Positions 45,774 to 54,935 are shown, counted from the first letter of the stretch. The stretch is 64,000 bases of DNA from Stenotrophomonas indicatrix (GCF_002750975.1 NZ_PEJS01000001.1:1612001-1676000), one strand, 5' to 3'. Translations and numbers: made by a program. The notes: a model not told the origin generated them from the sequence alone.

Positions 45774-47249
45774 TCAGGGCGACTTGGCCAGCTTGCTGTG
45801 GCGCATGCCGTAGCCGAAGTAGATCAGCAGGCCCAGCACGGTCCAGCCTACGAACAGGTGCCAATGCACCACGAACGCCTGCCAGAACAGGAACAGGCAC
45901 GACAGCGCGCCCAGCGGGCAGATCACCCACACCAGCGGCACGCGGAACGGACGGTGCAGCTCCGGGCGGGTGTAGCGCAGGATCAGCACGCCGATGCAGA
46001 CCGTGGCGAAGGCCAGCAGGGTGCCCATGGAAACCAGTTCGCCCAGCACGTTCAGCGGCACCAGGCCGGCCAGCGACGCGGCGATGACGCCGACCACGAT
46101 CGTGGCCCAGTACGGCGTGCGGAAGCGCTTGTGGACCTTGCCGAACACTTTCGGCAGCAGGCCATCGCGCGAGATGGTGTAGGCGATGCGGGTCTGGCCC
46201 ATCATCATCACCAGCACCACCGAGGACAGGCCGGCGATCGCGCCGATTTCCACCGCGGTCTTCAGCCAGGACAGGCTCGGGTAGGCTTCCAGCGCGGTGG
46301 CCACCGGCTTGTCGGTGCCCAGCAGGTGGTAGGGCAGCATGCCGGTCAGCACCGCGCAGACGATGATGTAGACGATGGTGCACACCGCCAGCGAGCCGAG
46401 CAGGCCGATCGGCATGTTGCGCTGCGGGTCCTTGGTTTCACCGGCGGCGGTGGAGACCGCATCGAAGCCGATGTAGGCGAAGAACACGATGGTGGCCGCC
46501 CGGAACACGCCGCTCCAGCCGAACTCGCCGGACACGCCGGTGTTTTCCGGGATGAACGGGTGCCAGTTGGCCGGGTCCACGTGGGCCGCGCCGATGCCCA
46601 CGAACAGGCAGATCACGAAGACCTTGATGGCCACGATGATCGCGTTGACGAACGCGGACTGGGTCACGCCCACGTACAGCAGGCCGGTCACCGCCGCCAC
46701 GATCAGCACCGCCGGCAGGTTGAACAGCTTGCCGGAGGCGGCGAACTCGTGCCCGTTCCAGGCGATCGGCGCCGCGCTCAGCGCGTCCGGGAACGGCATG
46801 TGCAGCGTGGTGGTGATGAAGCTGATCAGGTACGCCGACCAGCCCACCGCGACCGAGGCCGAGGCGAACAGGTACTCCAGCACCAGGCACCAGCCGATGA
46901 ACCAGGCCATGCCCTCGCCGAGCGTGGCGTAGGAGTAGGAGTAGGCGCTGCCGGAGACCGGCATCATCGCTGCGAACTCGGCGTAGCACAGGCCGGCCAG
47001 CGCGCAGGCGATGCCGGCGAACACGAACGACAGCATGACCGCCGGGCCGGCGTGGTTGGCCGCGGCCTGGCCGGTAAGCACGAAAATGCCTGCGCCGATC
47101 ACCGCACCAATGCCAAGCATGATGAGGTGTTTCGCCGTGAGGGTCCGTTTCAACGTGGCTTCGCCATCCAGGCTGCCTTCGATGGGTTCGCCGGCATCGA
47201 CGTGCCCGGCCGGTTCGACCGGCTTGACCCTCAACAGAGCTTTCAGCAT
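45774..47249 (-). CDS. APC-family amino-acid permease (paralogue)
   Basis: 491 residues from ATG 47249 (MLKALLRVKPVEP), with an N-terminal soluble extension and about 12 helices. Helix 1 GIGAVIGAGIFVLTGQAAANHAGPA and helix 6 FFAYIGFDAVSTAAGETKDP are nearly the same as in the downstream gene, showing a tandem duplication. The long upstream extension of the frame into the Nudix gene region is a shadow. Probably transcribed with the second permease. Confidence 0.88.
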   Translation of the reverse strand: MLKALLRVKPVEPAGHVDAGEPIEGSLDGEATLKRTLTAKHLIMLGIGAVIGAGIFVLTGQAAANHAGPAVMLSFVFAGIACALAGLCYAEFAAMMPVSGSAYSYSYATLGEGMAWFIGWCLVLEYLFASASVAVGWSAYLISFITTTLHMPFPDALSAAPIAWNGHEFAASGKLFNLPAVLIVAAVTGLLYVGVTQSAFVNAIIVAIKVFVICLFVGIGAAHVDPANWHPFIPENTGVSGEFGWSGVFRAATIVFFAYIGFDAVSTAAGETKDPQRNMPIGLLGSLAVCTIVYIIVCAVLTGMLPYHLLGTDKPVATALEAYPSLSWLKTAVEIGAIAGLSSVVLVMMMGQTRIAYTISRDGLLPKVFGKVHKRFRTPYWATIVVGVIAASLAGLVPLNVLGELVSMGTLLAFATVCIGVLILRYTRPELHRPFRVPLVWVICPLGALSCLFLFWQAFVVHWHLFVGWTVLGLLIYFGYGMRHSKLAKSP

Positions 47250-47426
47250 GCAGTACTTCCTGATGATCGGATTGGGAGGGCCGCCAGTACATTGCCGGCG
47301 GCCTGGAATCGTGAAAGCCGTGCGAACGGCCCGCTGTACCTTAGCCAATGCTGAAGGCACCGCACAAGCGCAAACGCAACAATGAACGGCGATAATGGCA
47401 GGTATTTTTCCAGGCACCCCGCATTC

Positions 47427-47996
47427 ATGAGCGAAACCACCGAATCCCTTGCCGCACTTGACGATCGCTTGCGCGGCCTGCTGCATGACTATGCGCGCAA
47501 AGAACCCGCCCACGACGCCCTTGCTGCCGAATTCAGCACATTGATCGACGATGCGGAAGATGCATTCCGCCGCGAACGCCTGGCCGGCCACTTCACCGCC
47601 AGCTGCTGGCTGGTCAGCGCCGATGGCCAGCGGTTGCTGCTGACCCACCACCGCAAGCTGCAGCGCTGGCTGCAGCTGGGTGGCCACGCCGACGGCGACC
47701 GCGATCTGGCCCGGGTAGCGTTGAAGGAAGCCGAGGAGGAATCGGGCCTGACCGGCCTGGTGCTGGATGATCCGGCCATCTTCGATATCGACAAGCACTG
47801 GATTCCCGAGCGCAAGGATGTTCCGGGGCACTGGCACTACGACGTGCGTTTCGTGATCCGTGCGCTGGGGGGAGAGGATTTCGTGCTCAGCGAGGAGTCG
47901 CTGGAGCTGGCCTGGCGCCCGGTGGCCGAGGTCGCCAGCGATCCCCAGTCGGACGAATCGATGCAGCGCATGGCGCGCCGTTGGCTGGCGCGCTGA
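47427..47996 (+). CDS. Nudix hydrolase-like protein
   Basis: 189 residues. The Nudix box reads GGHADGDRDLARVALKEAEEESG: the first Glu position of GX5E is Arg and the REUXEE Arg is Lys, while the central EAEEE acidic residues that bind metal are kept. Activity is therefore possible but not assured. A helical N-terminal domain (about 1-45) precedes it. ATG 47427 is chosen (MSETTESL); ATG 47382 would add 15 residues. Divergent from the permease genes across 177 bases. Confidence 0.75.
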   Translation: MSETTESLAALDDRLRGLLHDYARKEPAHDALAAEFSTLIDDAEDAFRRERLAGHFTASCWLVSADGQRLLLTHHRKLQRWLQLGGHADGDRDLARVALKEAEEESGLTGLVLDDPAIFDIDKHWIPERKDVPGHWHYDVRFVIRALGGEDFVLSEESLELAWRPVAEVASDPQSDESMQRMARRWLAR

Positions 47997-48002
47997 AAGA
48001 CG

Positions 48003-48105
48003 CATCCACGCACGGCGTGGATCTACTCCGGGATCGCCCTGGTAGATCCACGCCACGCGTGGATGACGCAATGCCGGACGCATTCCGCCGGGCCACGCCC
48101 GGCGA
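48003..48105. repeat. SMAG pair and a degenerate copy after the Nudix gene
   Basis: 48003-48026 (minus, GTAGATCCACGCC head), 48042-48064 (plus, GTAGATCCACGCC head), and a GTAG-less hairpin at 48087-48105 (GCCGGG/CCCGGC). They sit between the convergent Nudix and serA genes. Confidence 0.8.
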
Positions 48106-48113
48106 CGTACATC

Positions 48114-49355
48114 TCAATACAGGATGCGGGTGCGCAAGGTGCCCGGAATCGCCGCCAGCTCGTCACGCACCGCGCTGGCCTGCTCCTCGCTGGCGGTGAT
48201 GTCGATCACCACGTAACCCACCTTCGGGTCGGTGCGCAGGAACTGGCCGTCGATGTTGACGTTGTGCCGCGAGAAGATCTCGTTGACCTTGGACAACACG
48301 CCCGGCACGTTCTGGTGGATGTGCAGCAGGCGCAGGCTGTCGGCGTGCTCGGGCAGGGTCACTTCCGGGAAGTTGACCGCCGACAGGGTGCTTCCGTTGT
48401 CGCTGTAGCGCACCAGCTTGGCCGCCACTTCGATGCCGATGTTGTCCTGCGCTTCCAGCGTGCTGCCGCCCACGTGCGGGGTCAGGATCACGTTGTCGTG
48501 GCGGGTCAGCGGCGATTCGAAGATATCGCCGTTGCCCTTCGGCTCGACCGGGAACACATCCAGTGCAGCGCCACCGATGTGGCCGCTGGCCAGTGCTGCA
48601 TCCAGCGCATCGATGTCGACCACGGTGCCGCGCGCGGCGTTGATCAGGTGCGCGCCGCGGCGCATCTTCGCCAGCTCGGTGCTGCCGATCATCCACTGCG
48701 TGGACGGTGTCTCCGGCACGTGCAGGGTCACGATGTCAGCACGCGCCAGCAGGTCGTCCAGGCTGGCCGCCGCACGGGTATTGCCCAGCGACAGCTTGGT
48801 TTCCACATCGTGGAAGATCACCTGCATGCCCAGCGATTCGGCCAGTACGCCGACCTGGGTGCCGATGTGCCCGTAGCCGATGATGCCCAGGACCTTGCCG
48901 CGCACCTCATGGCTGCCGCTGGCCGATTTCGACCAGCCGCCGCGATGGCATTCGGCGTTCTTCTGCGGGATGCCGCGGGTCAGCATGATCGCTTCGGCGA
49001 TCACCAGTTCGGCCACGCTGCGGGTATTGGAGTAGGGCGCGTTGAATACCGGAATGCCGGCCAGCTCGGCCGCATCCAGGTCGACCTGGTTGGTGCCGAT
49101 GCAGAAACAGCCGACCGCGATCAGGCGCTTGGCCTCGGCCAGCACCTCGGCACTGAGCTGGGTGCGCGAGCGGATGCCGACGATGTGGGCTTCGGCGATG
49201 CGCGCCTTCAGTTCGTCCTCGGGAAGCGCCTTGGTGTGCGCCTCGATCTGGCTGTAGCCGGCGGCGCTGAACACCTCCACGGCGGTCTGGCTGACCCCCT
49301 CCAGCAACAGCACGCGGATATCCTGCTTCGGGAACGAGGTCTTCTTCGGCGACAT
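48114..49355 (-). CDS. serA: D-3-phosphoglycerate dehydrogenase
   Basis: 413 residues, close to the E. coli SerA length: substrate-binding and NAD-binding Rossmann domains (GKVLGIIGYGHIGTQVG; catalytic Arg and Glu blocks LINAARGTVVD and ALDVFPVEP; catalytic His in LTPHVGGSTLEAQ) and a C-terminal ACT domain for serine feedback (NVPGVLSKVNEIFSRHNVNI). First step of serine synthesis. ATG 49355 is the family start. Divergent from a D-2-hydroxyglutarate dehydrogenase gene across 169 bases. Confidence 0.95.
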   Translation of the reverse strand: MSPKKTSFPKQDIRVLLLEGVSQTAVEVFSAAGYSQIEAHTKALPEDELKARIAEAHIVGIRSRTQLSAEVLAEAKRLIAVGCFCIGTNQVDLDAAELAGIPVFNAPYSNTRSVAELVIAEAIMLTRGIPQKNAECHRGGWSKSASGSHEVRGKVLGIIGYGHIGTQVGVLAESLGMQVIFHDVETKLSLGNTRAAASLDDLLARADIVTLHVPETPSTQWMIGSTELAKMRRGAHLINAARGTVVDIDALDAALASGHIGGAALDVFPVEPKGNGDIFESPLTRHDNVILTPHVGGSTLEAQDNIGIEVAAKLVRYSDNGSTLSAVNFPEVTLPEHADSLRLLHIHQNVPGVLSKVNEIFSRHNVNIDGQFLRTDPKVGYVVIDITASEEQASAVRDELAAIPGTLRTRILY

Positions 49356-49524
49356 GGGGTGGCACGGCCAGTGGGACAGGGGCTGACCACTATGCCAGAT
49401 CGCAACGCCCATGGTGCAGTGCGCAATTGGTTGCAACTGCAGCTATTGAAGGCTCTGCAGGGCTGGACGCTGGGCCCGGCCACTGGCACGCTTGCCCGTT
49501 CTTCACGCCCCGCGCTGGACCGTC

Positions 49525-50913
49525 ATGACCGATTCCCGCATCGCCTCGTTGCAGCAGGCCTGTCCCGGCCTGAAGCTGAAGACCGACCCTGCCGACCTGG
49601 AGCATTACGGCCGCGACTGGACCCGGCGCTGGACACCGGCGCCGCTGGCGATCGCGTTGCCGGCCACGGTTGAAGAAGTGCAGGCGGTGATGCGCTGGAC
49701 CGCGGCCGAGGGCGTGGCGGTGGTTCCCTCCGGCGGTCGCACCGGCCTTTCCGGCGGTGCGGTAGCGGCCAATGGCGAGCTGGTGCTGAGCCTGGAGCGG
49801 ATGAACAAGGCGCTGGACTACGATGCGGTCGACCGCACCCTGGTGGTGCAGGCCGGCATGCCGCTGGAGGCGCTGCACAACGCGGCCCTTGAACATGGCC
49901 TCATCTATCCGGTGGACTTCGCGGCGCGCGGGTCGTGCTCGATCGGCGGCAACATCGCCACCAATGCCGGTGGCATCCGGGTGATCCGCTACGGCAATAC
50001 CCGTGAATGGATCGCCGGACTGAAAGTGGTTACCGCCACGGGCGAACTGCTCGAACTCAACAAGGGCCTGATCAAGAACTCCAGCGGCTACGATTTCCGC
50101 CAGCTGCTGATCGGATCGGAGGGCACGCTGGGCGTGATCGTCGAGGCCACGGTGAAACTCACCGACCCGCCGCCGGCCAGCAACGTGATGCTGCTGGCGC
50201 TGCCCAGCTTCGATGTGCTGATGCAGGTGTTCGCCGCCTTCCGTGCGCGGCTGCAGCTGCAGGCCTTTGAATTCTTCACCGACCGGGCGCTGGAACATGT
50301 TCTGGCCCATGGTGCGCAGGCACCGTTCGATGAGGTGCATCCGTATTACGTGGTGACCGAGTTTGCTGCCGGTGACGAGGCGCAGGAAGCGGCGGCGATG
50401 GCGGCTTTCGAGGACTGCATGGGCAACGGCTGGGTCAGCGACGGCGTGATCAGTGCCAGCGATGCCCAGGCGGCGCAGCTGTGGCGCCTGCGCGAGGGCA
50501 TCACCGAGGCGCTGGCGCGCTACAAGCCCTACAAGAACGATGTCTCGGTGCGGATCTCGTCGATGCCGGCGTTCCTGGCCGAGACCCAGGCGCTGATCGG
50601 CGAGGCCTACCCGCACTTCGACGTGGTCTGGTTCGGCCACATCGGCGACGGCAACCTGCACATCAACGTGCTCAAGCCGGACGGCACCAGCGACGCGGAC
50701 TTCGTAAGCCAGTGCGAGCATGTCACCAAGCTGCTGGCGCAGGTGCTGGCGCGCTTCAATGGCAGCATTTCGGCCGAGCACGGCATCGGTCTGGTCAAGA
50801 AGGGCTACCTGGACAGCACCCGTGGACCGGCCGAGATCGCGCTGATGAAGGCGGTCAAGCGCGCATTCGATCCCGAAGGGCGGCTGAATCCCGGCAAATT
50901 GTTCGACCTTTGA
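49525..50913 (+). CDS. FAD-linked oxidase, probable D-2-hydroxyglutarate dehydrogenase
   Basis: 462 residues, FAD-binding type 4 (VAO/PCMH) fold. PSGGRTGLSGGAVA and GNIATNAGGIRVIRYGNTREW bind FAD; the C-terminal FGHIGDGNLHINV and EHGIGLVKKGYL are the FAD-oxidase C-domain metal and substrate motifs. SerA-type enzymes can reduce 2-oxoglutarate to D-2-hydroxyglutarate, and in Pseudomonas stutzeri a neighbouring dehydrogenase of this kind re-oxidises it to pull serine synthesis. The divergent serA here supports that role. D-lactate or glycolate oxidase is the alternative. Confidence 0.82.
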   Translation: MTDSRIASLQQACPGLKLKTDPADLEHYGRDWTRRWTPAPLAIALPATVEEVQAVMRWTAAEGVAVVPSGGRTGLSGGAVAANGELVLSLERMNKALDYDAVDRTLVVQAGMPLEALHNAALEHGLIYPVDFAARGSCSIGGNIATNAGGIRVIRYGNTREWIAGLKVVTATGELLELNKGLIKNSSGYDFRQLLIGSEGTLGVIVEATVKLTDPPPASNVMLLALPSFDVLMQVFAAFRARLQLQAFEFFTDRALEHVLAHGAQAPFDEVHPYYVVTEFAAGDEAQEAAAMAAFEDCMGNGWVSDGVISASDAQAAQLWRLREGITEALARYKPYKNDVSVRISSMPAFLAETQALIGEAYPHFDVVWFGHIGDGNLHINVLKPDGTSDADFVSQCEHVTKLLAQVLARFNGSISAEHGIGLVKKGYLDSTRGPAEIALMKAVKRAFDPEGRLNPGKLFDL

Positions 50914-50960
50914 CACGGGCAAAGTCTTCACCCAGCCGTTACGCTCCACCCACCCAATCG

Positions 50961-51275
50961 ATGAACTCCCTGACCATGATCCGTCCGTTCCTGCTGCTTG
51001 CCCTGTTGTCCCTGCCGCTGGCCGGCGTCGCTTCGAGTTTTGCCGGCACCTCGGCCGGTTCGGCGACGGGCGCCTCTTCGGGTTCCTCGGGCAGCAGTTC
51101 GGGCGATGACAAGGTGGTGCTGGCTGCCCGCGATGATGCGGCTGCGTTTGTCGCCAGCGATGGCCAGATCCGTGGCGCGCGCCTGCAGGCGGCACTGGTG
51201 CACCTGCGTGAGCAGGATGCAGCTGCGCAGCAGCAGAGCGACCTGCAGCTGGCACGCGCCCTGCTGGCGCGTTGA
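50961..51275 (+). CDS. small exported DUF2388-like protein
   Basis: 104 residues with a signal peptide (MIRPFLLLALLSLPLAGVAS), a Ser/Gly-rich linker (GASSGSSGSSSGDD) and a conserved domain KVVLAARDDAAAFVASDGQIRGARLQAAL seen in DUF2388 proteins of Pseudomonas. Start may be ATG 50961 or 50976. Periplasmic; function unknown. Database names linking the family to Holliday junction resolution have no visible support here. Confidence 0.7.
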   Translation: MNSLTMIRPFLLLALLSLPLAGVASSFAGTSAGSATGASSGSSGSSSGDDKVVLAARDDAAAFVASDGQIRGARLQAALVHLREQDAAAQQQSDLQLARALLAR

Positions 51276-51287
51276 TCCAGCGCCCGG

Positions 51288-51313
51288 GTAGTGCCGGCCG
51301 CTGGCCGGCAACC
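51288..51313 (+). repeat. SMAG palindrome
   Basis: GTAG head with stem TGCCGGCC-GCT-GGCCGGCA, same subtype as the thrC-side copies. It ends two bases before the first possible start of the next gene. Confidence 0.85.
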
Positions 51314-51315
51314 TC

Positions 51316-53148
51316 ATGACACCTGCGTGGAACGCTGCCGGGCATGGCCCAACGCGACGGAAGCGGATGGGCTGGCTCGCTGCGTTGGCGTGGCTGGTCA
51401 TTCCAACGGCCCATGCCGCCGACCGCCTGCAGCTGGACCCGGCCGGGCTGAGCTCGGCGCAGCAGCAGGTCGCAATGCAGACACTGGCTGATGTGCAGTC
51501 GTTGCTGCCCGACGGCCTGCTGCGTGCCTTGCCCACGCAGGTGCAGGTCGGCTGGCGTGACGACCTGCCCGCCAATGTGCATGGCCGTGCCTTCGCCGGG
51601 GGCATCGCGCTGCGCCGCGATCTGCTGGACGACGATGTAGCCGGTGCCCGACGCGCACGGCGCAGTGCGCTGGTGCACGAGCTGACCCATGTTGCCGACC
51701 GCACGGGGGCGCACTGGTCACGCAGCGCCCGTTGGCGTGACCTTGCAGGTTGGCAGCGCAAGCCCTGGCATCTGGGTCGCGGTGACAACGCCTTCCGCGA
51801 CCGCAGTCCCGATGCCTACGAACTGACCGACCCGGCCGAGTACCTGGCGGTGAACGCCGAACACTTCGTGCTCGATGCAGAGTTCGCCTGCCGCCGTCCG
51901 GCCTTGGCGCAGTGGTACCAGGCGCATTTCGGTACGCCGCCCTCGCTGCCCGCGCCGCACTGTGTGGGCACCGTTCCGCTGCTGCAGGCCGATGCGGAAG
52001 AGGGCGCTGCATCGCTGCTCGCACTGGACCCGGCGCGGGTGTATGCCGTGGACTACCTGTTCGCCGAAGGCAGTGCGCAGCCGATGAGCCGCTGGGGCCA
52101 CAGCATGCTGCGGCTGGTGATCTGCCGTCCTGGGCGCGCACCGGGCCCGGACTGCAGGCTGGACCTGGAGCATCATCGGGTGCTGTCCTTCCGCGCCTTC
52201 GTCGGCGATGTGCAGATCTCCAACTGGCGCGGGCTGACCGGTGGTTATCCTTCGCGCCTGTTCGTGCTGCCGCTGCAGCAGGTGGTGGACGAATACACCA
52301 AGGTCGAACTGCGCGGACTGGCCTCGCTGCCGCTGCAGCTGGTCCGCAGCGAGATCGCCAGCCTGCTCGAGCGCACCGCCCAGGTGCACTGGAGCTATGA
52401 CGGTCGCTATTACTTCGTCAGCAACAACTGCGCGGTGGAGACGGCGAAGCTGCTGCAGGCCGGTGTTCCGCGCCTGGGCTCAGCCGGGCTGGCACAGCTG
52501 AGCCCGCGCGGGCTGCGGCGACGGTTGGCGCGCCTGCATGCGCTGGATGAGCAGGTGCTGGCCGATCCCGCGCAGGCCCAGGCGCAGGGCTACTACTTTG
52601 CTTCTGCGCGCGACCACTACCAGCAGTTGTTCGCGGTTGCCGCCGCGCAGATGGCGCTGCCGGCGCGCGATGTGCGCGCATGGCTGGCGCTACCGGCGCA
52701 ACAGCGCGCACCGTGGTTGCTGCGTGGTGATGTACGTGCCAGTGCCGGCCTGTTGCTGCTGGAACAGGCGGCGCAGCGGCGCGCGGAGTTGCGTGCGCGC
52801 GATGCACTGAAGCGACGGTTGCTGGCCAACCCGGACAGCAGCGCTACCCGCTCGCTGCGCGCGTTGCTGGAACAGAGCGGGCAGTGGTTGCGGCCGGGCC
52901 AGTTGCTGGCCGACGCTGGCTACGGCCTGCCGCAGGCGGACGAACAGGCGGAGGTGGCACGGGCAGCGGCCGCTGCCAGCGTACAGGCGGTACCCGCCTG
53001 GCAGGCACTGCGCGTGCAGCTGCGCGCGCAGTTGCCGTCATCACAGCAGCGCGAGCTGGATGACATCGACCGCAATCTCGCTGTGTTGGGTGCGCACGTG
53101 CGCGAGCAGGCGGCCGCAGTGCCGCCTACTGGCGCGGCAGCTCGATGA
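51316..53148 (+). CDS. exported HExxH metalloprotease-like / DUF4105 (Lnb_N) protein
   Basis: 610 residues. An N-terminal signal (RRKRMGWLAALAWLVIPTAHA) is followed by a domain with HELTHVAD, a zinc-metallopeptidase HExxH motif at His121-His125, and a candidate third ligand in EYLAVNAEHF. The second half is a DUF4105-type domain, related to papain-like hydrolases: WGHSMLRL (His262) and NNCAVETAKLL (Cys372) are candidate catalytic residues. The C-terminal 150 residues are helical. ATG 51367 is an alternative start, but the basic residues before it suit the signal n-region. The stop overlaps the convergent kinase gene by 23 bases. Role unknown, perhaps envelope remodelling. Confidence 0.75.
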   Translation: MTPAWNAAGHGPTRRKRMGWLAALAWLVIPTAHAADRLQLDPAGLSSAQQQVAMQTLADVQSLLPDGLLRALPTQVQVGWRDDLPANVHGRAFAGGIALRRDLLDDDVAGARRARRSALVHELTHVADRTGAHWSRSARWRDLAGWQRKPWHLGRGDNAFRDRSPDAYELTDPAEYLAVNAEHFVLDAEFACRRPALAQWYQAHFGTPPSLPAPHCVGTVPLLQADAEEGAASLLALDPARVYAVDYLFAEGSAQPMSRWGHSMLRLVICRPGRAPGPDCRLDLEHHRVLSFRAFVGDVQISNWRGLTGGYPSRLFVLPLQQVVDEYTKVELRGLASLPLQLVRSEIASLLERTAQVHWSYDGRYYFVSNNCAVETAKLLQAGVPRLGSAGLAQLSPRGLRRRLARLHALDEQVLADPAQAQAQGYYFASARDHYQQLFAVAAAQMALPARDVRAWLALPAQQRAPWLLRGDVRASAGLLLLEQAAQRRAELRARDALKRRLLANPDSSATRSLRALLEQSGQWLRPGQLLADAGYGLPQADEQAEVARAAAAASVQAVPAWQALRVQLRAQLPSSQQRELDDIDRNLAVLGAHVREQAAAVPPTGAAAR

Positions 53149-54193
53149 TGAAACGACTGCCGCCGCTGGTGCCCGGGGTGCAGTAGACCTGGCCGCCGTG
53201 CGCATCGGCGATGGCCTTGACCACCGCCAGGCCGAGGCCACTGCCACCGCCCAGGCGCGATCGTGAGCCGTCGCCGCGCATGAATGGATTGAAGATGTCC
53301 GCATGCAGGGCCGGGTCGATGCCCGGGCCTTCGTCTTCAATCGCCACCTGCACATGGGCCACGGTGTCATGCACGGCGATGCGTACCTTGCCCGGGTTGG
53401 CATAGCGGCGCGCGTTTTCCAGCAAGGCCAGCAGCGCCTGCCGCAACCGCGTCGGGTCGCAATGGGCGGGGTGCTCCTCGCGGCTGGTTTCCAGCTCCAG
53501 CACGAAGCCGGCGCTGCGGAACGCGGGATCCACCAGGGTCATCACCGAATGCACCTCGGCCACCACATCGGTACGGGCGCGGCGCACGTCGAGGCGGGCG
53601 TTGTCGGCCAGGCTCAACACCCGCAGGTCCTCGATCAGCCGTGACAGGCCCTCGACCTGCGCGAGCAGGCTGCGAAACTGCGACTCATCGGGCTGGAACA
53701 CGCCTTCGGCCAGGCCCTGCAGGCGGCCGCGCAGGATCGTCACCGGCGTGCGCAGTTCGTGGGCGATGGCCGCGTGCCACATCACCCGTTCGCTTTCCAT
53801 ATGCTGCAGGCGGCGTGCCATTGCGTTGAAATCGTCCACCAGCGCTGCGACCTCGCCGGGCGAGTTGGCCTCGGCCGTGGCGCGCGCCCCGAGATCGCCG
53901 CCAGCCAGCGCACGCACGCTGTCCACCAGTGAATTGAGCGGCGACAGGATTCGGTGGGCCAGTCGGAACGAGGCAGCGATCGCCAGCGCCAGACCGGTCA
54001 GGATCACCCCGACCATCCAGGCCAGCTCCGGTCCGCTTGGCAGCCAACCTTCCGGCTCTTCGGCGCTGGCCGGGAAGAACTCGATCAGTACGGCGTACAG
54101 CAGCCACGACGAGAGGATCACCATCACGATGACGCCGACGACCATCAGCGACATCGACACGATGATGTGCCGGCTGAGCCCGGAGCGACGCAT
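53126..54193 (-). CDS. sensor histidine kinase (SmeSy-like)
   Basis: 355 residues: two membrane helices (about 10-35 and 55-80) with a short periplasmic loop, a HAMP domain, H-box HAAIAHELRTPVTIL, N-box LLENARRYA, G-boxes DEGPGI and GSGLGLAVV. Partner of the response regulator, whose stop overlaps its start by one base (TGATG). The divergent RND pump genes and this layout match SmeSyRy-SmeYZ of S. maltophilia, where the system promotes pump expression. ATG 54193 is chosen; the longer frame lies inside the regulator gene. Confidence 0.85.
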   Translation of the reverse strand: MRRSGLSRHIIVSMSLMVVGVIVMVILSSWLLYAVLIEFFPASAEEPEGWLPSGPELAWMVGVILTGLALAIAASFRLAHRILSPLNSLVDSVRALAGGDLGARATAEANSPGEVAALVDDFNAMARRLQHMESERVMWHAAIAHELRTPVTILRGRLQGLAEGVFQPDESQFRSLLAQVEGLSRLIEDLRVLSLADNARLDVRRARTDVVAEVHSVMTLVDPAFRSAGFVLELETSREEHPAHCDPTRLRQALLALLENARRYANPGKVRIAVHDTVAHVQVAIEDEGPGIDPALHADIFNPFMRGDGSRSRLGGGSGLGLAVVKAIADAHGGQVYCTPGTSGGSRFIIELPRQ

Positions 54194-54909
54194 CAGCGGT
54201 CGGCCATCAATCGGTAGCCGACACCGCGCACGCTGGCCGGAATCTGGGTGAGACCCACTTCGTCCAGCTTGCGCCGCAGCTTGCTGACATGGCTGTCCAC
54301 GGTGCGCTCCAGTGCTTCGCTTTCCGGCAGGCATTCGTGCATCAGTTCGCTGCGGCTGAAGATCCGTGACGGGGCCAATGCCATGCAATGCAGCAGCTTG
54401 AACTCGGTCAGGGTCAGCAGCAGTTCGTGGCTGTAGCCGTCGCCTTCCACATGCACGGCGTGGGTGGCGGTGTCGATCAGCAGCGGGCCCACGCGCAGGG
54501 CGCTGGGGGCATCCGCCCGCGGACTGCGCAGCGTACGCCGCAGTACTGCACGCACGCGCGCCGCCACTTCTGCCGGGTTGAACGGCTTGACCACATAGTC
54601 ATCGGCACCCATCCGCAATGCGGTCAGCTTGTCCAGATCCTGGTCCAGCGCGGTCAGCATGATCACCGGCGTTTCACCGCGCTGGCGCAGCTGGGTCAGC
54701 ACGCTCCAGCCATCCAGTCGCGGCAGCTGCACGTCCAGCAGCACAAGGTCCGGGCGCATGCTGCGATGCAGGTCCAGGGCGATCTGGCCATCGGCCGCAC
54801 GCAGGGTGCGCAGGCCCTCGCGTTCAAGGTAGGCAGCAAGGATGTCGGCGATCTCGGCTTCGTCCTCGACGATCAGGACCAGCGCCGCGAGGGCAGGGGA
54901 GGCATGCAT
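54193..54909 (-). CDS. OmpR-family response regulator (SmeRy-like)
   Basis: 238 residues: receiver domain with acidic pocket VEDE, phospho-acceptor Asp in VLLDVQLPRLDGW and Lys in DYVVKPF, then a winged-helix DNA-binding domain (ERTVDSHVSKLRRKLDE). ATG 54909 gives the family start (MHASPALAALVLIVEDE); an in-frame ATG at 54954 would cover the direct repeats that probably bind it. Divergent from the pump genes across 130 bases. Confidence 0.87.
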   Translation of the reverse strand: MHASPALAALVLIVEDEAEIADILAAYLEREGLRTLRAADGQIALDLHRSMRPDLVLLDVQLPRLDGWSVLTQLRQRGETPVIMLTALDQDLDKLTALRMGADDYVVKPFNPAEVAARVRAVLRRTLRSPRADAPSALRVGPLLIDTATHAVHVEGDGYSHELLLTLTEFKLLHCMALAPSRIFSRSELMHECLPESEALERTVDSHVSKLRRKLDEVGLTQIPASVRGVGYRLMADR

Positions 54910-54935
54910 GGCAAGGCGAGGCCGGAAGGTGCTTG

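Noticed and set aside
45798..47354. 518-codon plus-strand ORF opposite the permease
   Set aside because: Antisense to a 12-helix permease; no hydrophobic pattern or domain of its own.
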